64,000 bases of DNA from SKVR01 sp037441525 (GTDB lineage: Bacteria > Bacteroidota > Bacteroidia > Bacteroidales > UBA7960): assembly GCA_037441525.1 (NCBI GenBank), contig JBBISA010000007.1, positions 37,351-101,350 on the forward strand. The letters are read 5' to 3'. Below, piece after piece: positions 34,816 through 44,356 of this stretch. A program made the position numbers and the translations under genes. Position 1 is the first letter of the stretch; every line of letters starts with the position of its first letter. Below the pieces are notes generated by a model. It did no database searches. It worked only from the letters and a program-made list of their open reading frames with translations, and was not told the origin of the DNA.

Positions 34816-37662
34816 TTATGGATTTTCACTTTTTATTGTGAAACAAAATATGGTACCATTATTATTTCCGTCCGATTCAATCCAGATACGGCCCCGATGG
34901 TTGTCCACAATTCGTTTTACAAGCGATAAACCCAGTCCGGTTCCGGGACTACCAGAGTCGAGTTTGTTAAAGAGACCGAACACCTTTTCGTGATATTTCG
35001 GGTTGATGCCTATTCCATTGTCTCCCACACAAAAAACAGGTACATTTTCTTCGCCACGCGAGTAAACCTTGATTACCGGGTGTGTTGTAAGGCTCGAAAA
35101 TTTCACGGCATTCTCCATCAGATTCTGATACAATTCCCGTATACGGGCTTTGCCGGCATTAACTACTGGCATGTCGGGCTGTATAAAAACATCGCACTTT
35201 TTTTCGGTGATAAGGCCAAACAGAAGCTCTTTTGCTTCATTGGCCGGCTCGGTCATCGAAAAATTCTCATTTTGTTCAACTACTTTTCCTACTCTTGAAA
35301 GTTTAAGCAGGTCTTCGAGCAATTGCTGCATCTTGTCAGTTGCATTGTCAATGCGCATTATGTCCTCGTCTGCCTGCTCGTAGTTTTGCTCCTCTATATC
35401 TTCGCGCAGCAAGCCCAGAAACCCCTTTATGGTTACCAGCGGACTACGCAAATCGTGCGAAACGGTATAGGAAAATCTCTCCAGCTCCGAATTAACCCTG
35501 CCTAATTCTTCCAGTTGTTTTTTTATAACTTTCTCAGCAGTAATTCTTTGCGTAATGTCAAAATAAACTCCAATAATTCCATCTGGCTCGCCATCATCAT
35601 TGGTAAGTGCCGATTTATGAAATACCGCATTCATTTTTTGTCCGTCATGGAAGGTTATTTCGGTTTCATAACTCTGGGCGCCACCGTTAACCAAAAGATC
35701 CATGTCCTTTGTGTGGAATATTTTTGCTTCATCCGGGTCGAACAAGTCAAAAACAGTTTTACCCATAATTTCTTCTCTCGGTTTTCCCAAATATTCGCAA
35801 AACGATTTGTTGCATCCCGTATAGCGGCCTGTTTTATCCTTATAAAACAGGGGAAAAGGTATATTATCTATTATAAGCCCCAGAAAGGCAGACTGATATT
35901 CTGAATCGTACCTCGCTTGCTTTTCGGCAGTAATGTCAACGATAAATCCTTCAATATAATTGAGCTTATTGTTATCATCGAAAATTCCTCTTGCCTGTTC
36001 CCAAACCCACCTTATTTGATTATCGCGGGTTCTGATGCGATATTGCAGATCAAACCTCTGCATAGTTTCCAGATTTTGCAAAACAGTTTCAGCTACCATG
36101 GCTTTGTCTTCTTCCACAATTAAACTCTCAAAACTTACCGTGTTATTGTGTAGTAATTCTGCCGGATGATAACCTGTTATCAGTTCAACCCCAAAACTAA
36201 CAAATGTAAGGGTGTGCGATGCATCATTGCGTCGGCGATAAACCATTCCCGGAAAATTGGTTACCAGTGTGGCATTAAGTCGTTCCGATTCCTGCAAGGC
36301 CAGTTGTATCCTGTATTTCTCGTCAATATCGGCAAAAGAGAAATAAAATCGCAAATTACCATTTTCAGAAAACTTAATAGCATTGAAACTGGCCATGAAT
36401 GATGTTTTATCATGCTTAATCATGGTGTTTTCACCACTTAGGGGAATACCTGCCATAAGCATTTGCTTGTAGTTAAAATCATTGCCCGAAACCTGGTTTT
36501 GGATAAAGTCGAGCAGATTAAGCTGCTGTGTGTTGTCGGATGGGATGTTGAGCAAGATATGTGCTGAAGAGTTAAGGTCTATTATCCAAAAATTTTCATC
36601 ACAGATAATTGCTCCAAGGGGGTTGTTGTCGAAGATTGCTCTGAACCGGCGGTCTCCCTCTTTCGCGGCCCTGAATGCTTTTATCTGATCAGTAATATCT
36701 CTTATTACAACCAGCCGCATGTTGCGACTGTTAATAATCGGTAATGAGTGGGCTGTAATTTCGACATCGAAAAGCGAACCATCTTTTCGTTTATGTATCC
36801 AACCACTACTACGATGATATTCAGGCAATTTTTCGGCAATGTGGTTCATTAGGGAGGGGATTTCTGAGGTCGGTCTTAAATCAACAATGCTCATGGTTAA
36901 GAACTCCTTTTCGTTGTAACCATAAAGTAGCAAGGCCGCCTTATTGGCCTCCAGAATCCGAAGGTCACGGGTATCATAAACCAGCATAGGATTAGGGTTG
37001 TTGGCAAAAAGATAGCCGTACCTGCGCGAGCTTTCTTTATACCGTTCCTGAAGTTGTTTGGTTTCCTCTATATCGGTATAGAACCCCATGAATCCATCCA
37101 ATTGCCCCTTTGAGTCGAATTGGGGAGTGCAGGTATTTAAAACCCAGTGAAATTCGTTGTTGGCTACCTTGAGCAGGTATTCGGCTTCAAAGGGCTTTTT
37201 ATTTAAAAATCCCTGAGAGAATTTGTCTATGCAATAGGGTTTGTGGTCCGGATGCACTCTGTCTATCCAGGCAAAGGGTCTGTTGGGTTCAATATCTGTA
37301 CCTGTAAATTCTTTCCACTTTTTGTTAAAGAAAACACAATTCCCTTGCCGGTCTGATTTCCAAAGGGGTAAATAATGCTGCTGGAGAAATTCTTTCTGCA
37401 TGAATTCAGTTTCACGCAAAGCTTTTTCTTTTTTTCGGATATGCTTGAGTGCTGTAGCCATCAGAACATAGATAAGCAACCCACTCGCCGCTTCATAAAG
37501 CCATTCTTTCCATGTTTGTACCTGGGTTATTACCTCTGGGTCCCTAAACATGAATAGAACGAGTTTGTCAGAAAACAAAATCCATGTACTGCCCAGGAAT
37601 AAATAGGCAAGGGTTATTACAGTTGCCGGCTTTTTGGTTCTATTAAATATTAGGCGCAACAT
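34816..37662 (-). CDS. Membrane multi-PAS sensor histidine kinase
   Basis: 948-residue hybrid-less histidine kinase. Two transmembrane helices occur near the N-terminus (AYLFLGSTWILF; YEAASGLLIYVLMATAL), followed by about five PAS/PAC units (about 75-690), a HisKA domain with the phospho-His in YTVSHDLRSPLV, and a HATPase domain (NLMENAVKFSS; GDNGIGINPKYHEKVFGLF; GTGLGLSLVKRI). The ATG at 37662 is chosen over one 78 bases earlier because it is preceded by a GAGGGGG ribosome-binding-like site and begins a normal membrane protein. The next gene on the strand is the pseudo-receiver PAS protein. Confidence 0.9.
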   Translation of the reverse strand: MLRLIFNRTKKPATVITLAYLFLGSTWILFSDKLVLFMFRDPEVITQVQTWKEWLYEAASGLLIYVLMATALKHIRKKEKALRETEFMQKEFLQQHYLPLWKSDRQGNCVFFNKKWKEFTGTDIEPNRPFAWIDRVHPDHKPYCIDKFSQGFLNKKPFEAEYLLKVANNEFHWVLNTCTPQFDSKGQLDGFMGFYTDIEETKQLQERYKESSRRYGYLFANNPNPMLVYDTRDLRILEANKAALLLYGYNEKEFLTMSIVDLRPTSEIPSLMNHIAEKLPEYHRSSGWIHKRKDGSLFDVEITAHSLPIINSRNMRLVVIRDITDQIKAFRAAKEGDRRFRAIFDNNPLGAIICDENFWIIDLNSSAHILLNIPSDNTQQLNLLDFIQNQVSGNDFNYKQMLMAGIPLSGENTMIKHDKTSFMASFNAIKFSENGNLRFYFSFADIDEKYRIQLALQESERLNATLVTNFPGMVYRRRNDASHTLTFVSFGVELITGYHPAELLHNNTVSFESLIVEEDKAMVAETVLQNLETMQRFDLQYRIRTRDNQIRWVWEQARGIFDDNNKLNYIEGFIVDITAEKQARYDSEYQSAFLGLIIDNIPFPLFYKDKTGRYTGCNKSFCEYLGKPREEIMGKTVFDLFDPDEAKIFHTKDMDLLVNGGAQSYETEITFHDGQKMNAVFHKSALTNDDGEPDGIIGVYFDITQRITAEKVIKKQLEELGRVNSELERFSYTVSHDLRSPLVTIKGFLGLLREDIEEQNYEQADEDIMRIDNATDKMQQLLEDLLKLSRVGKVVEQNENFSMTEPANEAKELLFGLITEKKCDVFIQPDMPVVNAGKARIRELYQNLMENAVKFSSLTTHPVIKVYSRGEENVPVFCVGDNGIGINPKYHEKVFGLFNKLDSGSPGTGLGLSLVKRIVDNHRGRIWIESDGNNNGTIFCFTIKSENP

Positions 37663-37925
37663 TTTATTTCCCCCTCGTTCCTGGTGAAAATTATGGAATT
37701 CCTGACGTTTTGCAAGGACAGTTTTTGAGGCAACATTCAATTGTTTTTTTTGAGTGAATTTTTTAACCCGTTAAGGCCTGTTTGTGTGAAAAAATTATGT
37801 AGGTTTGCCCGAAAAGCTGTGTAAACATAGCGATTTTTTTAATAGAAATATTCAGATTTATAAGGAATGAACAAGTTTTTCATAGCCTGAAAAATTGATT
37901 ATAAACCCTAAAACATACATCCATT

Positions 37926-39299
37926 ATGAATGATTTGAAAAAGTACATTGAAGAAAACAACCAGCGCTTTATCGAAGAGTTGTTTGAGTTGATAAGGATT
38001 CCCTCAGTTAGTGCCAAAGAGGAGCACAAACAGGATATGTACTGGGCTGCCCAATGGATTCAGAAAAAATTGATTGCTGATGGCGCTTCAAAGGCTCAGG
38101 TGTTCGACACTGAGGGCCATCCTGTGGTATTTGGCGAAAAGATCGTTGATCCTTCTTTACCAACCATTTTGGTTTATGGTCACTATGATGTGCAACCGGC
38201 TGAACCTTTCGATTTGTGGGAAAGCCCACCCTTTGAACCCCAGATACGCAACAACAGAATTTATGCCCGGGGGGCTAATGATGACAAGGGGCAGTTGTTT
38301 ATGCATATAAAAGCATTTGAATATTTGGCAAAAACCAGTCAGCTACCCTGCAACGTGAAGTTTATGATTGAAGGGGAGGAAGAGGTTGGTTCGCCCAGTC
38401 TTGAAAAGTTTTGCCACGAAAAAAAGGAGATGCTCAAGGCCGATATAATTCTGGTTTCTGATACATCAATGATTGCCCCCGACACACCATCAATCACCAC
38501 CGGATTGAGGGGGTTGGCTTACATGGAAGTGGAAGTTACCGGCCCCAGCCACGATTTACATTCCGGCCTTTTTGGTGGTGCCGTCGATAACCCTTTAAAT
38601 GTTCTGTGTTCAATGATTGCACGGTTGAAAGATGAAGGTAACCGCATCACCATTCCTGGCTTTTATGACGACGTGGTGGAGCTTTCGATGGAGGAACGCA
38701 GTGAAATGGCTCGTGCACCCTTCAGCATTGAAGCCTTCCGCAAGGGGATTAATATTAAGAAAGAAAACGGAGAAAAAGGGTATTCACCCATGGAGCATAC
38801 AGGAATCAGACCCAGCCTCGATGTGAATGGCATCTGGGGGGGCTACACCGGAAAGGGAGCCAAAACCATCCTTCCTTCCAAGGCAAGTGCAAAAATAAGT
38901 ATGCGGTTGGTGCCCAACCAGAAATCAGACAAAATTGAAAAACTCTTCAAGAAATACTTTGAATCAATAGCACCCGAATCGGTTACTGTAAAGGTTGAAT
39001 ACCTGCATGGGGGCGAAGCCTATGCCGCCCCTGTCGATACCCTGGGTTACCGCGCAGCCAGCAAGGCGTTCGAAACAACCTATGGCAAAAAACCCATTCC
39101 GGTAAGAAGTGGTGGAAGCATCCCCATCATTGCACTATTTGAGAAGGTGCTTGGATTAAAATCCATTCTTATAGGCTTTGGTCTGGATAGCGATGCCATC
39201 CACTCGCCCAACGAAAGCTATTCCCTCGATCAGTTTAGAAAAGGGATCGAAACCATCCCTTATTTTTACAAGTATTTCTCGGAAATGAAAAAGGGTTGA
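37926..39299 (+). CDS. M20-family dipeptidase
   Basis: 457-residue zinc exopeptidase of the M20A/PepV-carnosinase type. The first metal ligand is in VYGHYDVQPAEPF, the catalytic Glu pair in IEGEEEVGSPS, further ligands in LVSDTSMIAPD and the terminal GLDSDAIHSPNESY. A lid/dimerisation domain lies between about residues 185 and 330. It probably hydrolyses dipeptides in the cytoplasm. A TAGGTTTG box at 37800-37807 is a candidate promoter with a long leader, and a hairpin follows the stop. Confidence 0.92.
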   Translation: MNDLKKYIEENNQRFIEELFELIRIPSVSAKEEHKQDMYWAAQWIQKKLIADGASKAQVFDTEGHPVVFGEKIVDPSLPTILVYGHYDVQPAEPFDLWESPPFEPQIRNNRIYARGANDDKGQLFMHIKAFEYLAKTSQLPCNVKFMIEGEEEVGSPSLEKFCHEKKEMLKADIILVSDTSMIAPDTPSITTGLRGLAYMEVEVTGPSHDLHSGLFGGAVDNPLNVLCSMIARLKDEGNRITIPGFYDDVVELSMEERSEMARAPFSIEAFRKGINIKKENGEKGYSPMEHTGIRPSLDVNGIWGGYTGKGAKTILPSKASAKISMRLVPNQKSDKIEKLFKKYFESIAPESVTVKVEYLHGGEAYAAPVDTLGYRAASKAFETTYGKKPIPVRSGGSIPIIALFEKVLGLKSILIGFGLDSDAIHSPNESYSLDQFRKGIETIPYFYKYFSEMKKG

Positions 39300-39319
39300 A
39301 TCATTGAACTGATCATTTG

Positions 39320-39352
39320 AAAAGGGATGTTAACTGGTGTAATGTCCCTTTT
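39320..39352 (+). terminator. Terminator of the dipeptidase gene
   Basis: AAAAGGGA / TCCCTTTT inverted repeat with a loop of about 17 bases, running into TTTTTTTG. Placed 20 bases after the dipeptidase stop. Confidence 0.7.
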
Positions 39353-39369
39353 TTTGTATATTCCTTTTG

Positions 39370-39753
39370 TTACTCATTCCAGCCAAACCAGTCGTCGAGT
39401 TCGCGGCGATCCCTCTTAGTGGGACGGCCTTTGCGCTGGGCAAGCGGGTTGGCCCTTAGGGCTTCAAGTTTTGCATATTCTTCGGCAGGAGTAAGGTCTT
39501 CCATATAATCGGGTACCAGTTTGGCGCCCACCCGGTTTTCGAGCACTGCTTTTACCTTTATGGTTTTGGTCATTACCCCTAAACGCAAACTGATAACCTG
39601 GCCGGTTCTTATTTCGCGCGAAGGTTTTACATCATCATCATCAATGGTTATCCGCCCCATTCGGCAAGCATCGGTAGCCTGGCTGCGGGTTTTAAACAGC
39701 CTCACGGCATGAAGCCATTTGTCAATTCGTACCTGTTTCTCTGTTTTTTCCAT
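39370..39753 (-). CDS. S4-domain RNA-binding protein (Hsp15/HslR-like)
   Basis: 127-residue protein with one S4 domain: VRIDKWLHAVRLFKTRSQATDACRMGRITID, then VISLRLGVMTKTIKVKAVLENRVG. Hsp15-type proteins rescue stalled 50S subunits that carry peptidyl-tRNA; this is the best guess, though other small S4 proteins exist. The C-terminal tail is basic and rich in Arg/Lys (QRKGRPTKRDRRELDDW). It is 26 bases downstream of der on the same strand, hinting at a ribosome-biogenesis operon. Confidence 0.88.
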   Translation of the reverse strand: MEKTEKQVRIDKWLHAVRLFKTRSQATDACRMGRITIDDDDVKPSREIRTGQVISLRLGVMTKTIKVKAVLENRVGAKLVPDYMEDLTPAEEYAKLEALRANPLAQRKGRPTKRDRRELDDWFGWNE

Positions 39754-39779
39754 TGATACAAACCTTTCAGAAAAACGAA

Positions 39780-41084
39780 CTATTTCTGCCTGAAAAACAA
39801 CCTGATGGGAACTCCTGTAAAGTTCCAGTTTTTACGAATCTGATTCTCTAAGTAGCGTGTATATGACTCTCGGATGTATTGCGGAAGATTGCAAAAAAAG
39901 GCAAAAGTAGGGTAGTGGGTAGGAAGCTGGGTTATGTATTTTATCTTAACGTATTTATCCTTAACAGCCGGCGGTGGATTGTTTTCAATGATAGGGAGCA
40001 GTACATCATTTAATTTGCTGGTAGGAATTTTCTGGATACGGTTGCGATAAACTTCCACTGCTGTTTCCAGCGCTTTTAAAATTCTTTGTTTGGTAACAAC
40101 ACTGGTGAAAATTATAGGCACATCGGTAAAAGGTGCAATTTTGGTCAGAATCCTTTCACGAAAGGTTTCAACTGTTTTATGGTCTTTTTCCACCAGGTCC
40201 CATTTGTTTACCAAAATAACAATGCCTTTATTGTTGCGGGTTGCAAGGCTAAAAATATTCACATCCTGTGATTCAAGCCCTTCATTGGCATCGATAAGCA
40301 AAAGACAAACATCAGAATTTTCAATAGCTTTTATAGAACGCATCACAGAGTAAAACTCAATATTCTCGTGCACTTTCCCTTTTCTCCGCAATCCTGCTGT
40401 ATCGACCAGAAAAAAGTCAAAACCAAAGCTCTTATAACGGGTATAGATGGTATCGCGGGTGGTGCCTGCAATTGGGGTAACTATATTTCGTTCCTGACCC
40501 AGCAGGGCATTAATCAGCGACGATTTACCCACATTCGGTCGCCCTACAATGGCAAATTTCGGTATATCTTCCACTTCCTCCATCGGAATGTTTGAGAGTG
40601 CTGAAACCACCTCATCGAGCAAATCGCCCGTACCACTGCCATTGATCGATGAAATACCAAACACATCGCCAAGCCCCAGAGAGTAAAATTCCGACATCCC
40701 GTCGAGCCGTTGGTGGTTATCGGCCTTATTGGCAGCCAGAAACACTTTCTTGCCCGACTTTCGCAACATTTCGGCTACATCCATATCAAGCGGGGTTACA
40801 CCCTCTACTATATCTACCAAAAAAATTATAACTGATGCTTCATCAACGGCTAACTCTACCTGCTTCCTGATTTCCTCCTCAAAGGTATCGTCCGATCCAT
40901 AAACATAACCGCCTGTATCAATTACCGAGAATTCAATTCCGTTCCAGTCGCTTTTTCCATAATGCCTGTCGCGGGTAACTCCTGCCGTAGGGTCAACAAT
41001 GGCCATTCGGGTTTGGGTTAACCGGTTAAAAAAGGTTGATTTTCCTACGTTGGGACGGCCCACTAATGCTACAATATTAGACAT
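39780..41084 (-). CDS. der: Ribosome biogenesis GTPase Der (EngA)
   Basis: 434-residue double GTPase needed for 50S assembly. Two P-loops are visible, GRPNVGKST near the N-terminus and GRPNVGKSS near residue 185, with G3 motifs (DTGGY and DTAGL) and G4 motifs (NKAD, NKWD). A KH-like domain follows (about 350-434). The start at 41084 (MSNIVALVGRPNVGKST) replaces one five codons upstream because family members begin there. Confidence 0.96.
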   Translation of the reverse strand: MSNIVALVGRPNVGKSTFFNRLTQTRMAIVDPTAGVTRDRHYGKSDWNGIEFSVIDTGGYVYGSDDTFEEEIRKQVELAVDEASVIIFLVDIVEGVTPLDMDVAEMLRKSGKKVFLAANKADNHQRLDGMSEFYSLGLGDVFGISSINGSGTGDLLDEVVSALSNIPMEEVEDIPKFAIVGRPNVGKSSLINALLGQERNIVTPIAGTTRDTIYTRYKSFGFDFFLVDTAGLRRKGKVHENIEFYSVMRSIKAIENSDVCLLLIDANEGLESQDVNIFSLATRNNKGIVILVNKWDLVEKDHKTVETFRERILTKIAPFTDVPIIFTSVVTKQRILKALETAVEVYRNRIQKIPTSKLNDVLLPIIENNPPPAVKDKYVKIKYITQLPTHYPTFAFFCNLPQYIRESYTRYLENQIRKNWNFTGVPIRLFFRQK

Positions 41085-41300
41085 TTTGCTGATTTTCAAT
41101 TTTAAAAGTTTGCAAAGATAGTAAATTTACTCCTGCCCAATGGTTCGATATTATCTGCAAAAAATGGGATGTCTGCCATATCCTGAGTTATAATTTTTGT
41201 ATTTTTACCACCTTCATTCAACAAATCGGGCGAAAAACCAAAACCAGTACAACAGCCCGCAACATTAAAATCAATTATTAATTTTAACGTTTGGAAAAAA

Positions 41301-42491
41301 ATGAACACAAAGAAATTCAGAGGAACCATTGGTATCTTAACAGGTGGAGGTGATGTGCCCGGTCTTAACCCTGCCATAAGGGCTGTAACCATCAGAGCAA
41401 TCCGCGAAGGATATCGTGTTATTGGCATCAGGCGTGGTTGGGGCGGAATGATCGATATTATTCGCGATAACAAACACAACAATACTTTAAACTTTATTGA
41501 ATTAACCGAAGACGTTGTGAACCGGGCCGGCCGTACTGGAGGTACTTTCCTTCACACCTCTCGTACCCGTGCCAGCCATGTGCCCGCCAAGCATGTTCCG
41601 GAGCACCTGAAAGACAAGTACACCAAGGATATGAACGACCTTACCCCTGAGGTACTTAAGAATATCGATTTCATGGGCCTCGACTATCTTATACCCATTG
41701 GCGGCGATGATACCCTGAGTTATGCCGTGCGCCTTTATCAGGAAGGTGTCAAGGTGGTAGCAATCCCCAAAACCATGGACAACGATGTGCCTGGTACCGA
41801 CTATTGCATCGGCTTCAGTACCTGTGTTACACGTACTATACACATGACCAATCTGTTGCGTACTTCTGCCGGTTCGCATGAGCGTATTCTCGTTATGGAA
41901 GTGTTTGGCCGCTATGCCGGATATACTGCCATTTTGCCCACTATGGCCGGTGCTGCAAACCGCTGTGTTATCCCTGAATATAAATTCAATATTGAACGCC
42001 TGACTGAACTTCTCTGCGAAGACCGTCGCAAAAACCCAAGTCTATACTCTGTTGTTCTGGTTTCTGAAGGTGCCGCTTTCGAAGGGGTTGATATGATGTT
42101 CTCCAACATGGAAACCGACATGTTTGGTCATGCCAAACTGGGTGGAATCGGCGATGCTGTTTCTGCCAAGATCAAGGAAGTATCTCCTAAATTCAATGGC
42201 GGTCAGCGTGTTGAAACTATCAACCAGCACCTGGGATACCTGGTGCGCTCTGGCGACCCCGATGCCATTGACTCTATCGTTCCTATGGCTTATGGCAACC
42301 TGGCTCTCGACCTGGTGCTTAAGGGAATTCATGGGCGCCTTGTCATTCTTAAAAACGGACGTTACGATAATATCCCGGTTGACATTGTTACCGCTACCAA
42401 GAAGTTTATAAATGTAGAGAAAAACTACAACACCGACAGACTTCGTCCGGTATACGAAAGCTTTATAGATAAACCCCTGTTCCTGGTATAG
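41301..42491 (+). CDS. 6-phosphofructokinase, probably pyrophosphate-dependent
   Basis: 396-residue PFK. Phosphate-donor loop GGGDVPGLNP, substrate region PKTMDNDVPGTD and MEVFGRYAGY are present. The donor-selecting positions are those of pyrophosphate enzymes: Asp137 in GGDDT, where ATP enzymes have Gly, and Lys157 in PKT, where ATP enzymes have Gly. On that known rule it should use pyrophosphate for reversible fructose-6-phosphate phosphorylation; biochemistry is not shown here. The stop codon directly abuts the stop of the convergent downstream gene. Confidence 0.9.
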   Translation: MNTKKFRGTIGILTGGGDVPGLNPAIRAVTIRAIREGYRVIGIRRGWGGMIDIIRDNKHNNTLNFIELTEDVVNRAGRTGGTFLHTSRTRASHVPAKHVPEHLKDKYTKDMNDLTPEVLKNIDFMGLDYLIPIGGDDTLSYAVRLYQEGVKVVAIPKTMDNDVPGTDYCIGFSTCVTRTIHMTNLLRTSAGSHERILVMEVFGRYAGYTAILPTMAGAANRCVIPEYKFNIERLTELLCEDRRKNPSLYSVVLVSEGAAFEGVDMMFSNMETDMFGHAKLGGIGDAVSAKIKEVSPKFNGGQRVETINQHLGYLVRSGDPDAIDSIVPMAYGNLALDLVLKGIHGRLVILKNGRYDNIPVDIVTATKKFINVEKNYNTDRLRPVYESFIDKPLFLV

Positions 42492-43235
42492 TTACTTCAA
42501 TAATCCGGGAAGCAACTCATCCCTCACCCATTTGAATTCCGGTTCAAAGGTGAGGGCTTTTTTATAGGTATCAATGGCCAATTGTCGTTGGTTAAGATAT
42601 TGATAACTTTTTGCAAGCCCCACCAGGCTATTTAGATAAAGCCAATTGTGGTTAGGTAGCATATTGCGCTCAAACAACTGCACCGCTCTCAGGTAGGATT
42701 CCTGTGCTTCCTGCTTGCTGCCGCCAAAGGTTGACGGTGTGTAGAAACGGGAATTTCCCATCTCCATCCACACCAGCGGATTGTTGCGGTCAGCTTCCAT
42801 GGCATTGTTGATGGCCCGGTAGCTTCGCGGGCCTAACGAAACTGCCATCAGAGGCCGCAAAGAAATACGAAATCCCAGAAAAGCCCCCTGCAAAGCGTAG
42901 GCATGGGCCTGGTAGGCCCTATGGGTAAAAAGTATTTCAAGCTCGGTCTCCGCTTTTGTAAGGTGTTGCCGGGCTTTTGATGCATCATTCTCCAGCGAAA
43001 AAGCAATGAATCCATAGCGTGCAAGCAATAAATCGTAGAGTATACCAACATCTGAACGGTTGTTGTACATCCTTTCCAGTTCATTTACCGATCGTTCCCA
43101 CATAGGCACATTGCCTGTAATATAGCTGCGGTAAATTTGGTTTTGAATACGGGTTAACTGCTCGTTGGCCGGGCTGGAAACACCAGCCAGAGCTGTTAAT
43201 TGCAGAATTATAACAATTATAAGAAAACGGAGCAT
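42492..43235 (-). CDS. TPR-like exported protein of the carotenoid operon
   Basis: 247 residues with an N-terminal signal or anchor (MLRFLIIVIILQLTALA). The chain is helical with tetratricopeptide-like repeats, clearest in the last third (LVGLAKSYQYLNQRQLAIDTYKKALTFEPEF). I do not recognise the family. It starts 17 bases after the glycosyltransferase and is the fourth gene of a tight operon with carotenoid-modifying genes, so a role in assembling or moving the pigment complex is a reasonable inference only. The start at 43235 is preferred to 43289 because it gives a signal peptide and avoids overlap. Confidence 0.75.
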   Translation of the reverse strand: MLRFLIIVIILQLTALAGVSSPANEQLTRIQNQIYRSYITGNVPMWERSVNELERMYNNRSDVGILYDLLLARYGFIAFSLENDASKARQHLTKAETELEILFTHRAYQAHAYALQGAFLGFRISLRPLMAVSLGPRSYRAINNAMEADRNNPLVWMEMGNSRFYTPSTFGGSKQEAQESYLRAVQLFERNMLPNHNWLYLNSLVGLAKSYQYLNQRQLAIDTYKKALTFEPEFKWVRDELLPGLLK

Positions 43236-43252
43236 TTGAATATTTTTGGATT

Positions 43253-44356
43253 TCAGGATGTGACGATTGAAATATTCCGGCCTTTCCATTGGGTTGACCG
43301 GGTAAAAAGACTTATAGCTGCCCTGGTAAGAACATAAAGAAATGTGATTTGTTGGATGGGGGCCAGTAATAAATTCAGCAAGATATTTTGACGGCTTGCA
43401 GCCGATATAACAATCCGGAGTGCCGCTAATACAATGAAATAGGTGAGAGTAAGAATCGGCAAACCAGTAAGGATAAAGGTGATAAACCCGAATGTTGTTA
43501 CCAAACCAAACACAAAAGCAATGGCTATGCTGTTTCCGAAAAAATAAAAAACATTTCGCGAAAATCCTCTCACTGCCTCATTATATGTTCTGTACATGCG
43601 GCACTGAATCTGGTTGGTGCCAAGCATTGTCTGTATTTTATATCCTTTTCGTTTCATCAGTCGGCTTATTTCAATGTCTTCCACATTTTTGTTTCTGAGG
43701 GTTTGATGAAATTGTTCCCTCTGATAAACATCTGCCCTGAACAACATAAATTGTCCGTTTGCAGCCGAAAAGGAAACTCGACGGGATTTCCATACCAGTG
43801 GCAGTGGAAGAAGGCTCACCAATATCCAGTTCATGTTGGGCACAGTGAGCCATTCAGCAAAACTCTTCATTATTTGCTTGGGGAAAATACTCAAAAGGTT
43901 CAGTTTGTTTTTCTCCATGGCCGCAAGGCTGTTTTTAATAAGACCCTTACCGATAATAACATCTGCATCAAGAAAAAGAAAAAATTCGCCGGTAGCCCGC
44001 CGTGCAAGCTGGTAACAACCATGATTTTTGCCCATCCATCCCTCAGGCAGGCTCTCTCCATTGATTACAGAAAACCTTTTATCCTTCTCAGCAAATGAGG
44101 ATGCAATACCGAAGGTCTTGTCCGTTGACAGGTCGTCATAAATAATAATCTCCAGATTGGAATAATCATGTTCTGCCAAACCTTTCAATAGATTTCCGAT
44201 ATTCTGCTCTTCGTTTCGCGCGGGTATCAATATCGACACCAAAGGTGCTTTTTGTGGCGCTCCTGCAAGGAGCCACTGCCTTACCATTAAATTTACCAGG
44301 GCAACAAATAGCCTGATGAAAGTAAATCCAAGTATAAAATAACTCAGCCCAGCCAT
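43253..44356 (-). CDS. Family-2 glycosyltransferase, carotenoid-type
   Basis: 367-residue membrane GT2 enzyme. An N-terminal helix is followed by the GT-A domain: LVSILIPARNEEQNIGNLL, an acidic DDLSTDKT, the nucleotide-sugar DxD in FLFLDADV, and ED in NVEDIEISRLMKRKGY; then three C-terminal transmembrane helices. Domain pattern and neighbours resemble CruC/CruG-type enzymes that glycosylate hydroxycarotenoids. It overlaps the upstream acyltransferase by 13 bases, so the two are translationally linked. Confidence 0.85.
   Translation of the reverse strand: MAGLSYFILGFTFIRLFVALVNLMVRQWLLAGAPQKAPLVSILIPARNEEQNIGNLLKGLAEHDYSNLEIIIYDDLSTDKTFGIASSFAEKDKRFSVINGESLPEGWMGKNHGCYQLARRATGEFFLFLDADVIIGKGLIKNSLAAMEKNKLNLLSIFPKQIMKSFAEWLTVPNMNWILVSLLPLPLVWKSRRVSFSAANGQFMLFRADVYQREQFHQTLRNKNVEDIEISRLMKRKGYKIQTMLGTNQIQCRMYRTYNEAVRGFSRNVFYFFGNSIAIAFVFGLVTTFGFITFILTGLPILTLTYFIVLAALRIVISAASRQNILLNLLLAPIQQITFLYVLTRAAISLFTRSTQWKGRNISIVTS

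Noticed and set aside
34816..37662. Repeats in the multi-PAS kinase as recent tandem duplications
   Set aside because: The PAS units differ widely in sequence; nucleotide-level repeats are not seen.
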